Assembly (NCBI GenBank): GCA_001802125.1
Contig: MGZK01000063.1
Coordinates: forward strand, 1-40,755
Direction: 5' to 3'
Length of the DNA stretch: 40,755 nucleotides
From: Geobacteraceae bacterium GWC2_55_20
GTDB taxonomy: Bacteria > Desulfobacterota > Desulfuromonadia > Geobacterales > Pseudopelobacteraceae
The notes beneath the pieces were generated by a model. That model was not told the DNA's origin, searched no databases, and saw only the letters and a list, made by a program, of their open reading frames with translations. This document shows, in pieces, positions 17,436-26,052 of this stretch. Numbering within the stretch: the first letter of the stretch is position 1; every line of letters begins with the position of its first letter. A program made the position numbers and the translations under genes.

Positions 17436-17816
17436 TCACTGGATTTGCGTGCGCCAGGGATTCTCGGTTGCCATCAACAGTACTTCGAAATAATTGAACG
17501 GTTTTCTGAAGACAGCTTCAATGCCGGTATCGGTAACCATACTGCGAATATCCGGAATGTCCTCACCGGTGCAGAGTGCAATCCGCATCAGCGGGTTCAA
17601 CAGCTTTGCTTTTTTCGCCAGTACGATTCCATTCATATGGGGCATGTTCAGGTCTGTTATCATGCAGACAAAAGAATGCGCGCTCATTTTCTGAAGGGCT
17701 TCTATGCCGTTTGATGCACAGCAGGCCTCTACGCCTGCGCTTTTGAAAAATTGTTTCAATAGCACGAGCTGGTTTTCATCATCATCAACAATCAAAACCA
17801 TCTTGTTTCCCGCCAT
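17436..17816 (-). CDS. Single-domain response regulator
   Basis: A 126-residue CheY-like receiver with nothing else attached. VLIVDDDE holds the acidic pocket, Asp55 in ITDLNMPHMNG is the phosphoacceptor, LCTGED contains the Thr/Ser switch, and Lys105 is in FRKPF. The start at 17816 is chosen for GGGGAG six bases upstream; the longer frame runs back through the terminator of the neighbouring gene. It follows the large exported protein gene on the same strand but beyond a strong terminator, so its expression may be separate or by read-through. It could take phosphate from the kinase at 23734-26052. Confidence 0.9.
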   Translation of the reverse strand: MAGNKMVLIVDDDENQLVLLKQFFKSAGVEACCASNGIEALQKMSAHSFVCMITDLNMPHMNGIVLAKKAKLLNPLMRIALCTGEDIPDIRSMVTDTGIEAVFRKPFNYFEVLLMATENPWRTQIQ

Positions 17817-17892
17817 ATTGTTCTCCCCAAGGGTTACGTTAGAGAAAAATCCGTCCGTTACCGTTCTCTTACCTATTTGAATCCGAACCGTG

Positions 17893-17927
17893 AAAAAGCG
17901 CGGGGGGATGCCTCGCGGCATCCCCCC
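17893..17927 (-). terminator. Rho-independent terminator after the LVIVD protein gene
   Basis: On the minus strand an 11-bp perfect stem, GGGGGGATGCC with GGCATCCCCCC and a four-base loop, is followed after four bases by TTTTT. It ends the transcript of the 17946-21626 gene and separates it from the downstream response regulator. Confidence 0.85.
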
Positions 17928-17945
17928 TTGAAATAGCATATATAT

Positions 17946-20900
17946 CTACTTGAAGAACAGCATGCCGGCGCCGCCGTCGGCGACATAGAGACGGCCGTTG
18001 CTGATGGTTACAGCTGTACATTCGCCGACTGTCGGTGCGATTCCGGCCAGAACCGGGGCGGCCGGGTTGGTCCAGTCGATCTTGAGGACACCGGCCTCGG
18101 CAAAAGCCACGTAGAAGTTGAGCTGTCCGTTGACCAGGGTGTAATCCATTTTAACTGCTCCGCCGGACCAGGCTTCATAACCGGGAACCAGTTGCAGTTT
18201 GAAACGGCTGACCGCCACCGGGCGATAGTCGTAAAGCAGAACACTGGTATTACTCTTTTTCCAGACTTCAGTCGGCAGCACGCCGGCCGGCAGCGGTGCG
18301 ATCAGGTCGGCCAGGCTGTAGCAGACCACGCCGAAGCTGTCATAGGTAAAATAGGCGTAATCGCCCACGACCTTGACATCCACCGACTGCCCGTCGGCGG
18401 CTCCGACTTTGCCCTCTTCCAGCTTGATCGGTTCGAATACCTTGACCAGTTTCATGTTGAGCACATCGGTGGTATCTACGACGCCTACTCCACGGGGACC
18501 GGCTGCCACGAAGGCGTAGGATTTACCGTCGGCCGGGTTGGTCCAGAGGGCGATGCCGGAGGCGGTGCCGAGTGGTGGTTTCTCGTTGGTGATCGCGCCC
18601 ACATTGGAGACGACGAATCCGCTGTTCATGACGGTCGGATCCTTGGTCATGTCGTAAACGGTGATGCCGTTGCTGCCGTCGGCGGTGTAGGCGTAGTTGC
18701 CCTTGATCTCGACGTCGTAGGAATGATCCTGGTACTGAAGCCCCTTGACGGTTCCGAATTCGCCGTTGTGTTCAAACAGGTCGGTTGTTTTGAGCGGCAG
18801 CAGCAGTGGAGCGCCGATGGCGCCAAGGCCGGACTCGACTCCGGAGATGTCCACCCGGCGCAGACCGTTGCTGGAACAGCTGGCCCAGGCTGTCTGGTGG
18901 TCCGAGTCGAAGACCACGTTGGTAGCGTGTGAAGGAGGATAGATCTTAACGCCGTTGTAGGTTTCCGGATATTCGTCCTGCAGGGTGTTGGCCACCAGAT
19001 GGATGTTGTCGGTGGGGTAGCCGTCGGCATCGACGATACTCCAGGCGGAAACGCCGTGTGGGCCGTCGGCGTGATAGATATACCTGTCTGAAGAGGCAAT
19101 GCCCACGGCGTGGCCGATGGAGATGGTCTGGCCGGGTGTGGCGTCAACTTTTGCGCCGATCTCCTCGGTGGTGGGGAAGTAGACCGGAATGCTGTAGCGG
19201 TCGTCCATCGCGGCCGCGCTCAGGTTAACGATGTCGATGAAGTTGAAACCGCCGGCGCCGACGCAGGCCAGCAGGTCAACATTGCCGGCCGCGGCGATGT
19301 TCATGCTGTCCATCAGCAGGATGCGGTTGCCGTGGCCGCCGATTTCAGCGGTTGTCAGCAGGCAGGGGACATTATACATCCACTTGGGCATGGATTCATT
19401 GTCCAGCGGGTCATAGGCTGCCATGTCGTAGGAGGTTACGAACTCGGTATCCGGGAAGTGGTTTCCGGGGATGCCGTCGGTGTCGTTGTTGTATTGGCCG
19501 TTGGGGCCTTTCCAGCCGGTGCCCGGAATGTGGGCGTTGTCCACGATCACCAGGCCGGCAAAGTGATCGGTCATATAGGCGTAGTTGCCCCTGATCTTGA
19601 CGTCGATGACTCCCGAATCCTTGAGCATGCCGGCTCCGTAGTAGGGGAGGATGCTTTTGGACTGAGTGCCGGTGATCTTGTCCGGGCCGTTGGCCGGTAC
19701 TGCCGGCACATAGCCCAGGTAGGCGCCGTTGAGGAAGGTGGCCGCGGTTGCCGTCTGGTAGCCGGTGATATCAACCGCTACCAGGCCGCCCAGCGAGTAG
19801 GCGATATAAGCGATGGTGCGGCCGCCGAACTCGGCGATATCAACACCCTGGGCCTTGTAGTAGAACTTGCCGTAGCGATCGAAATCGGCCCACGGGGTAG
19901 GGGCGATCACGTTGTTGCGCATGACTTCCAGCAGTTCGAAACTGGTCTGGCGATAGTCGGGCATGCCGGTAAAGGCATCCACGAGCGGTTCGCCGGTAGT
20001 GGCATCCTTCTGCACCACCTGGCGGGCGTCCATGTTGATGAACCAGTCTTCGGTCATGGTTGTATCGGTATAGAGATTGTAACGACCGACCTGCTCAAGC
20101 GATGCGGGATCGAAGATTCCCATTCCCAGTTCTTTCATGCTGACAAACAGTTTGGCGCCGTACAGTTTCAGGTCGATCGGGCCGCCCCAGGGGTTTTCGC
20201 CGGCGTACTGCAGGGTGTATTTCTCCTGATCGATCAGCAGCGTGCCGTCAGCTTCCAGTACCGGTCCGGTTGCGCTGAGCAGGTTGGAAAGAGCGGTCTT
20301 GTGGATGCCGAATTCGTTGTCGGCAATGTAGAGAGTGATGCCGTCGGATTCCAGGGCCGCCACCGGGGCCTGGATGCTGCTGATCTCGTTGCCGGTGAGG
20401 ATGTCTCCGCCGCCTTCGGCGAAGGTGATTCCGCTCTGGTAGTAGTTGAGGTGAACATTGCTGACCTGGATCATGGCGGTCGGATTGGTGATGTTGACCA
20501 CTACGATACCGGCGCTCCCGGCGGAAAGCAGGGCGTAGTTGACGCCATTATAGGTAATCAGGTCGATGTCGTTGATGAAGCCGGGCACGTAGATGGAGTA
20601 GAGCGCATTCTTGGTCATGCCGATCTGTGTCACGCAGAGTCTGCTGCCGATATTGAAAATTGCCCATTCCGTTCCGTTGTAGATGAACTTCTTGACGGCC
20701 GTGGTGGAACCGCCGATCTGGGTGTTGGCGCCGAGTACAGGATACATGTTGGCCGGTTGCACAAAGACGCTGACATCTTTACTTGTGGCTGCCCCGTTTA
20801 AGCCGGTGACGGAGAGCCGGAAAACCATCTCGGTGTCAACCGCTACACTGAGGGTGCTGACGTCGGCGGAAGCCGCGTTGGCACTGGTTGCGGTCAATGG

Positions 20901-21626
20901 TACCTTTGGTCCCTTGACCTGGCTCCACTGGTAGGAGGCGATGGACCCGCTCACTGCCGAAGATAGAGTGACGGCGCTTGCCGCCGCTTCAATGAAGGTG
21001 TCCGGTGTGGCGGTCAGGGAGGTGACGCTTGCGGACGGTGCTGTCAGCGCCACGTTGCTGGTGGTGGTAGCTGCGGCGGTGATCGCAACCTGTTTGGTCG
21101 CGGTGGTAAAGCCGGTGCTGGATACGGTTTGCGTATAGGCACCGGCTGTCACGCCGGTGATGGTGTACTTGCCGGCGGTGTCGGTCAGGGCCGAGTAGGC
21201 GCCGGGAGTCAGGCTGACCGTAGCGGCCGGAATGGCTGCGCCGGTGGCGCTGTTGGTAACCGTGCCGGTAATGATGCCGGGAACGGCTACCTTGTTGAGT
21301 GCAAAATTAATGGTGGTTTTGGCGCCACCTTTGATTCTTGTCGTGGCTGAACCTGCTTGATATCCGGACGCCGAGCAACTCACCGAGTAGGTGGCAGCGG
21401 TGAGCGACAGGGTGTATACCCCGGATGAATTAGCCGTGGCGGTAAAGGTGCCTGGTGTGCCGGCAGCGGTGATCGTTGCCCCCGGGATCGTTGTTGATGT
21501 GCCGGCGACCGTGACTTTTCCCGTCAGGGTCCCGGTGGCGGCCAGAGCCGTTCCAGTGCCAAGGCAGAAGCAGAGGCAGAGGGTTATGTTGATGGCCAGA
21601 TTGAACCATCGTGAGATTGTGTGCAT
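17946..21626 (-). CDS. Large exported LVIVD-repeat beta-propeller protein
   Basis: A 1226-residue protein starting MHTISRWFNLAINITL with a signal peptide cleaved near ALA-AT (about residue 29). The start at 21626 has AGGAGGT at the right distance; the longer frame upstream lacks this. Residues about 31-200 hold two carboxypeptidase-regulatory-like beta-sandwich repeats (GTLTGKVTVAG, then GIITGTVTNSATG). About 205-290 is a PKD/Ig-like domain, and about 300-1226 a long run of LVIVD-type repeats (GSAGIVVVNITNP, FAGLVIVDN, GSNGITVYDMT, AGPRGVGVVD) expected to form one or more beta-propellers. No haem motifs are present. It is likely secreted or on the cell surface as a binding or scaffold protein. 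Expression is predicted from a sigma-54 promoter shared in design with the convergent 15288 gene. Confidence 0.88.
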   Translation of the reverse strand: MHTISRWFNLAINITLCLCFCLGTGTALAATGTLTGKVTVAGTSTTIPGATITAAGTPGTFTATANSSGVYTLSLTAATYSVSCSASGYQAGSATTRIKGGAKTTINFALNKVAVPGIITGTVTNSATGAAIPAATVSLTPGAYSALTDTAGKYTITGVTAGAYTQTVSSTGFTTATKQVAITAAATTTSNVALTAPSASVTSLTATPDTFIEAAASAVTLSSAVSGSIASYQWSQVKGPKVPLTATSANAASADVSTLSVAVDTEMVFRLSVTGLNGAATSKDVSVFVQPANMYPVLGANTQIGGSTTAVKKFIYNGTEWAIFNIGSRLCVTQIGMTKNALYSIYVPGFINDIDLITYNGVNYALLSAGSAGIVVVNITNPTAMIQVSNVHLNYYQSGITFAEGGGDILTGNEISSIQAPVAALESDGITLYIADNEFGIHKTALSNLLSATGPVLEADGTLLIDQEKYTLQYAGENPWGGPIDLKLYGAKLFVSMKELGMGIFDPASLEQVGRYNLYTDTTMTEDWFINMDARQVVQKDATTGEPLVDAFTGMPDYRQTSFELLEVMRNNVIAPTPWADFDRYGKFYYKAQGVDIAEFGGRTIAYIAYSLGGLVAVDITGYQTATAATFLNGAYLGYVPAVPANGPDKITGTQSKSILPYYGAGMLKDSGVIDVKIRGNYAYMTDHFAGLVIVDNAHIPGTGWKGPNGQYNNDTDGIPGNHFPDTEFVTSYDMAAYDPLDNESMPKWMYNVPCLLTTAEIGGHGNRILLMDSMNIAAAGNVDLLACVGAGGFNFIDIVNLSAAAMDDRYSIPVYFPTTEEIGAKVDATPGQTISIGHAVGIASSDRYIYHADGPHGVSAWSIVDADGYPTDNIHLVANTLQDEYPETYNGVKIYPPSHATNVVFDSDHQTAWASCSSNGLRRVDISGVESGLGAIGAPLLLPLKTTDLFEHNGEFGTVKGLQYQDHSYDVEIKGNYAYTADGSNGITVYDMTKDPTVMNSGFVVSNVGAITNEKPPLGTASGIALWTNPADGKSYAFVAAGPRGVGVVDTTDVLNMKLVKVFEPIKLEEGKVGAADGQSVDVKVVGDYAYFTYDSFGVVCYSLADLIAPLPAGVLPTEVWKKSNTSVLLYDYRPVAVSRFKLQLVPGYEAWSGGAVKMDYTLVNGQLNFYVAFAEAGVLKIDWTNPAAPVLAGIAPTVGECTAVTISNGRLYVADGGAGMLFFK

Positions 21627-21949
21627 TAGGTACCTCCTGTGAAATTTGTGTTTGACGTTGCTCGGAAAACATATGTCCCTGGATTGGCGCCATGCTTGAT
21701 GCAACATGGAGTCGAAGCACTTCTCTATGATTGCGAAGGTTGGCCTGATTTCTTGTCGCTCCAGGTTCTGCCGCGCCAACCCTGGTTTTCCTGGCTGCTT
21801 GATCCTTTTTCCTGACGGATCATTATTCCGATTCGAATCGTTGTTGCCATATCGGCCGTTGAATTCTGTTCGGCTACATCTATCCCCTCCTTTCGTTGCA
21901 TCTGCAGGTGCACTGGCGGAATTTGAGAGCCGGACTTTGTACTACAAGA

Positions 21950-21964
21950 GCATAGGCAGTGCCA
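21950..21964 (-). promoter_or_regulatory. Sigma-54 promoter of the LVIVD protein gene
   Basis: On the minus strand TGGCAC-TGCCT-ATGC, with a complete -24 box and one mismatch in the -12 box. Transcription should start near 21938, giving a leader of about 310 bases. The sequence just upstream is visibly related to that upstream of the 15122 promoter. Confidence 0.8.
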
Positions 21965-21981
21965 AGTATATTGTTAGTTTT

Positions 21982-21994
21982 TAATATATTGATA
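21982..21994 (-). promoter_or_regulatory. IHF-like site (right)
   Basis: TATCAATATATTA on the minus strand fits WATCAANNNNTTR fully and lies 17 bp before the -24 box, exactly as on the left side. Confidence 0.65.
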
Positions 21995-22042
21995 CTAATA
22001 GGCATTTGGCGCTTCTGGTGGATTGGAACTGTGTGAATGGCT

Positions 22043-22056
22043 GCAACCATGGTTGC
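22043..22056 (-). promoter_or_regulatory. GCAACCATGGTTGC palindrome (right single site)
   Basis: The same perfect 14-mer as at 15030-15043. Its centre is 85.5 bp before the -24 box of the LVIVD gene promoter. Confidence 0.8.
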
Positions 22057-22168
22057 CAGGAGATGTGATTTCGCAGGACGGTACGGCAGCGGTAAAAGGA
22101 ATCGCCGTTTATAACATCCTGCGAATATTGGGTTTAGCTGTTGTAGGACGCGTAAATTGAAAGGGGTG

Positions 22169-22199
22169 ACAACCCTGGTTGCGGTGTAACCAGGGTTGC
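22169..22199 (-). promoter_or_regulatory. Paired GCAACC-NN-GGTTGC palindromes (right doublet)
   Basis: ACAACCCTGGTTGC (22169-22182) and GTAACCAGGGTTGC (22186-22199) have centres 17 bp apart and lie 126 bp from the single site (125 on the left). They are about 100 bp downstream of the sigma-54 activator gene, on the side facing the LVIVD gene. Confidence 0.8.
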
Positions 22200-22300
22200 A
22201 GGGTATTGTTAAAACAGGTACGCTGCGGGGTGTGAAAACCGGAAAAAAGTTGGCAATATCAAAATTAATTTTGCTAACGCACTCATTCTGTTAAACAGGG

Positions 22301-23731
22301 TTAGGTTCCGGTCAATCTATGCTGACTTGAAAAATCCTTCTTCAGCCTTTTTTGCAGGGCCTGACGGCTGATGCCGAGCATCGATGCAGCCATGGTCTGG
22401 TTGCCCCTGGAACGCTGCAGCGCTTCCTTGACCACATGCTGTCCCGCCTCCTCCAGTGTTGGCAATCTTTCCGGAAAGAGCACGGACTCCTGTGGCTCCT
22501 GCTCTATTTCACTCAGTTCCTTGTTGAAACCGATCTTTTCCTTGAAGATATCCATGGAGAGGATATGAGAACGGTGCTGGCTCACAGCATCGAAAATCAT
22601 GGCGCGCAGTTCCCTGACATTGCCGGGGAAGCTATGGAGCGAGAGCAGGGTTGCCAGCTCTTTTGGCGGGGTAGGCTTGTTTTTGCCCAAAGCTGTAGCC
22701 GCCTCATCCAGGAACTGGTCGATCAGCATCGGCAGGTCTTCAAAACGCTCCCGCAGAGGAGGTATGTGGATCTGATGGGCACTGAGGCGATAGTAGAGGT
22801 CCTGGCGGAAGCCGTTGGTGCCGCTCCTTCCGGACAGGTCGTGGTTGGTCGCAAAGACCAGTCTTGTCTTGACTTTGCGTGGCGCGTCACAGCCGATCTG
22901 GTAATATTCCCCCTCCTGCAGGAGGCGCAGCAGTTTCAACTGGGAGAGATGACTCAGATCGCCAATTTCATCCAGGAACAGTGTGCCGCCTGCCGCCACC
23001 TCGATCATGCCGCGCCGATCACGTTCGGCACAGGTGAAAGCGCCTTTGACATGGCCGAAGAGGGTGTCGGAAAAAACATTGTCGTCGAGTCCGGCCACAT
23101 TAACCGCAACCAAAGGGCCTTCGGGACAACGGATGCGGTGAACGGCCCTGGCCATCAGTTCCTTGCCTACGCCACTCTCCCCGGTAATCAGGATCGGTTC
23201 GCTGCTCTGTGCCACCGCCTCGCAATACTGCATGATCGCCCGCATTTTTTTGTTGCAGGTTGTGATCTTGTCAAATGCTTCCGGGTGCTCAATATTGTCT
23301 TCCAGGAATATGGATTTCAAACGTTGATTCTCCTTACGCACATCCTGCATGGAGAAGGCGCGTTGGATGCCAGCAATCAGGCGGTCTTTTTCAACGGATT
23401 TTATGAAATAGTCGCAGGCGCCCAATTGCATGCAGCGCACCGCAGTGTCAACCTGGTTAATTCCACTCAGCACAATCACGGGAATCTCGGGATGATCCTT
23501 GACGATCATCGGCAACAGCTCCTGCCCTGTAAAATGCGGCATGGTGAGGTCCAGCAGGATCATGCTCACAGCGGTTCTGCTCAATATCGGGAGCACTTCA
23601 CGACTGTCTGAACATTTGATCACGTTGGTGATCCCGGTGTCATTGCGCAGGGCCAGTGAGAGACTGCGCAGCCAGGGAGCTTCATCGTCAACCAAAAGAA
23701 TCGGATTGGCCGGATAAAGTTCATCGCTCAT
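22301..23731 (-). CDS. Sigma-54-dependent response regulator, NtrC family
   Basis: A 476-residue activator with a receiver domain (LLVDDE, Asp61 in LLDLTMP, Lys111), an AAA+ domain (Walker A GESGVGKE 184-191, Walker B TLFLDE 250-255) and a Fis-type helix-turn-helix at the C-terminus (GNQTMAASMLGISRQALQKRL). The sigma-54 contact loop reads GAFTCA (230-235) in place of GAFTGA; Cys234 replaces the usual Gly. The start follows AGGAGG located in the last codons of the upstream kinase gene, 2 bp away, so kinase and regulator are coupled. It is the prime candidate to bind the six GCAACC palindromes and drive the two exported-protein genes. Confidence 0.95.
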   Translation of the reverse strand: MSDELYPANPILLVDDEAPWLRSLSLALRNDTGITNVIKCSDSREVLPILSRTAVSMILLDLTMPHFTGQELLPMIVKDHPEIPVIVLSGINQVDTAVRCMQLGACDYFIKSVEKDRLIAGIQRAFSMQDVRKENQRLKSIFLEDNIEHPEAFDKITTCNKKMRAIMQYCEAVAQSSEPILITGESGVGKELMARAVHRIRCPEGPLVAVNVAGLDDNVFSDTLFGHVKGAFTCAERDRRGMIEVAAGGTLFLDEIGDLSHLSQLKLLRLLQEGEYYQIGCDAPRKVKTRLVFATNHDLSGRSGTNGFRQDLYYRLSAHQIHIPPLRERFEDLPMLIDQFLDEAATALGKNKPTPPKELATLLSLHSFPGNVRELRAMIFDAVSQHRSHILSMDIFKEKIGFNKELSEIEQEPQESVLFPERLPTLEEAGQHVVKEALQRSRGNQTMAASMLGISRQALQKRLKKDFSSQHRLTGT

Positions 23732-23733
23732 GG

Positions 23734-26052
23734 TTATATTGCCTCCTGTTCGACCGGTAGATAGAGATTGACAGTTGTTCCTTTATCCGGTTCCGAATGG
23801 AATTCAAGGGCGCCGCCATAGTTCTTGACTATGCGCATCGAAACCGACAGGCCGAGACCGGTGCCGCCGCTCTGCCGTTTTGTGGTGAAAAACGGGTCGG
23901 TAATGTGTGGCATGTTCTCCTTGCTTATTCCGACCCCTTCATCGCGTACCGTAATAACAGACGATTTTCGTTCCTGATTGAAACCGGTGGAGACGTGTAT
24001 GCCCTTCTCCATGTCCGGCAGTGCCTGGCAGGCATTGAGGATCAGGTTAGCCACCACCTGTTCCATGTGCTGCTTGTTGGCGAAAAAGCGCGGAAGTTTC
24101 TCAGCCAGTTCAATAGTCAGGTTGCTGGTTGATGTTTTTATCGTATTACCCACCAGTCGGATTACCTGCTCAACCACCTGGTTCAAGTCGATCTCTTCAC
24201 TCAGGTTTTTGTCATCCGCCAGGGCAAAATCCTTGAGGTCGCTGACGATACTCTTGATCCGTCCCGCGCTTTCAAACATTTCCGCGAAAAGGTGCGGTAA
24301 TTCACAACACATCTCCGAATAGGGGAATCCGGCCAGTTTGAATTCACCGGATTCTTCGTAGTAGCGCTGCAGGATCGGGGCCGCATCGCAGCATGCCTTT
24401 TTCAGCAACTCCGCGTTAAGAAGGATCAGTGCGTTGGGATTGTTAATCTCGTGCGCTACTCCGGCGGCCAGTTCTCCCAGCGCTACCAGGCGCCGGGTAC
24501 GGGCCGCTTCCTCGTACAGGCGGTTTTTCTCGGTAATATCGCAGGCCAGCATGATTACATAGGAAATCTCGTCGGAGCCGTCCCTCACAGGAAAAGCTTT
24601 TACTTCCAGAGTCCTTTCGTCGGGAGTTGTGATGATCGATTCTTCGGCAACGCCGGTTTGAAAGGCTTTGATCGCCGGGCAGTTGTCGCAGATGGATGTT
24701 CGATTGTAGAGCAGGTTGCAGCAGTACTCTTCGAGGGTGGCCTCTGAATTCTTTATGAAGAATTTGTCCGTTCCCTTGTTTGACCAGACGACTTTCATAT
24801 CCTTGGATATCAGGGTCAGGCTGTCGGGGATGCCGTCCAGTACTATTTGGAACTGCTGTGATAATTGCCGATAGTTCTGCTCGCTCTTGCGCAGTTGCAT
24901 TTCGGCCCGGCGCCGAAGCAGGATATTCCGGGTGAGCAGCAAAATTACGATGATGGCACTGCACAGGATTGTTCCCGACCAGAGTAGCTGGGATCTGCTC
25001 AGCTTGTAAAATGGTTGAGGGTCATTCAGCAGGATACGGTCAGAGGGCAGCAACTTTATGGCAATTCCCAGTCGCTGCAGCTCCCTGTAATCAAAGGTCG
25101 GAGGCAATGTTGGAGTCTGTTGCGCCGGGGTAAGGGAAGCTTGCTTGCCACCCAGAATCCGCAGCGCGGAGCGAGCCGCAATCCGGCCCTGCTCTCGCAT
25201 GTTCAGCAAAGGACCGCCAACAATTCCTTCGCCGAGAAATACATCCCAGAAACTGTACAGCGGAAGGTGTGTCTGACGCAGCAACCCGGTCTGTTCGTAA
25301 AAAGACAGTAGATTGCCGGTACGGTCCCATATGGAACCGTTGACAAGCAGGATCGAGTCGGGAGCCACGGAACGCAGTCGTTCGATGATGGTCTCAGCCG
25401 GGACGTCGTTCCAGAAATCAAACGTGATCTGTGTCGCGAAGGTTTGGGAAACCGCCATCAGATGCTCGGCATTCAGCCTGTCCGCCAGATCATGTGTGCC
25501 ACCGATGACTATGATTTTAGAGGCTTGCGGATGGAGTGTCAGCGCCTGGCGAATCACTCCTTCAAAATCCGGTTCGGAGCTGACAGGGGTGTGCCCGGCC
25601 GATATAACTGAAGCGGGGTCGGTACCGGCAATGCCGCAGGATACTATTGGAACATCGTTAAAAAGACTCTCCCGGTTGTCGAGGGCATACTGGAGCGCCT
25701 CGTTACCGGATGCAATCACCAGGTTGAAAGCGCGTTTGTTCAACTTGTGTTGCATCACGGCATCACGCATGCGGGATGATTCGACGTCCAGCCGGTGACG
25801 CTTTACGTCCAGATATTCCACGTCCATGTGAATCTGCTCCGGGGAATCCGACAGCACATCCTGGATGCCTCCCATGACATGGTCTGTCCACGGAAACCCC
25901 GGATGATAGGAGTGGAGAACAAGGATGTGGTTGGCCGCCTGGGCTTTATAATCGGCGGTCACCGGAGTGGCGGCCAAAAAAATAAGCGTCGTGGAGGAGA
26001 TAAGGATCGAGAGAAAAATTATGGTGCGATTAAAGAGCCTGATCCTGGCCAT
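23734..26052 (-). CDS. Membrane sensor histidine kinase with ABC-type binding domain
   Basis: A 772-residue kinase. An N-terminal signal/anchor (about 10-30) leads to a periplasmic domain (about 40-325) resembling ABC transporter substrate-binding proteins (HILVLHSYHPGFPWTD, IVIGGTHDLADR). A membrane helix (about 356-376), a PAS domain (about 395-510), HisKA (GVAHEINNPNALIL, His534) and a GHKL ATPase (NACQALP, DEGVGI, GGTGLGLS) follow. The PAS domain carries four cysteines, Cys444, Cys445, Cys455 and Cys458, in a CC-x9-CxxC pattern that might hold a metal or act as a redox switch. The ligand is unknown. It is translationally coupled to the sigma-54 regulator. Confidence 0.93.
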   Translation of the reverse strand: MARIRLFNRTIIFLSILISSTTLIFLAATPVTADYKAQAANHILVLHSYHPGFPWTDHVMGGIQDVLSDSPEQIHMDVEYLDVKRHRLDVESSRMRDAVMQHKLNKRAFNLVIASGNEALQYALDNRESLFNDVPIVSCGIAGTDPASVISAGHTPVSSEPDFEGVIRQALTLHPQASKIIVIGGTHDLADRLNAEHLMAVSQTFATQITFDFWNDVPAETIIERLRSVAPDSILLVNGSIWDRTGNLLSFYEQTGLLRQTHLPLYSFWDVFLGEGIVGGPLLNMREQGRIAARSALRILGGKQASLTPAQQTPTLPPTFDYRELQRLGIAIKLLPSDRILLNDPQPFYKLSRSQLLWSGTILCSAIIVILLLTRNILLRRRAEMQLRKSEQNYRQLSQQFQIVLDGIPDSLTLISKDMKVVWSNKGTDKFFIKNSEATLEEYCCNLLYNRTSICDNCPAIKAFQTGVAEESIITTPDERTLEVKAFPVRDGSDEISYVIMLACDITEKNRLYEEAARTRRLVALGELAAGVAHEINNPNALILLNAELLKKACCDAAPILQRYYEESGEFKLAGFPYSEMCCELPHLFAEMFESAGRIKSIVSDLKDFALADDKNLSEEIDLNQVVEQVIRLVGNTIKTSTSNLTIELAEKLPRFFANKQHMEQVVANLILNACQALPDMEKGIHVSTGFNQERKSSVITVRDEGVGISKENMPHITDPFFTTKRQSGGTGLGLSVSMRIVKNYGGALEFHSEPDKGTTVNLYLPVEQEAI

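Noticed and set aside
19110-20801. Open frame of 563 codons on the plus strand
   Set aside because: It lies wholly antisense to the LVIVD protein gene, has no ribosome binding site, and its open length follows from the codon use of the true gene.
15288-21626. Exported proteins as multihaem cytochromes of the electron-transfer chain
   Set aside because: Neither protein contains a CXXCH motif.
21725-21913. Possible leader peptide in the LVIVD gene leader
   Set aside because: The purine-rich box lies inside the frame and not before its start codon, so no initiation signal supports it.
22352-23611. Open frame of 419 codons on the plus strand
   Set aside because: Antisense to the sigma-54 regulator, whose receiver, AAA+ and Fis domains are unmistakable.
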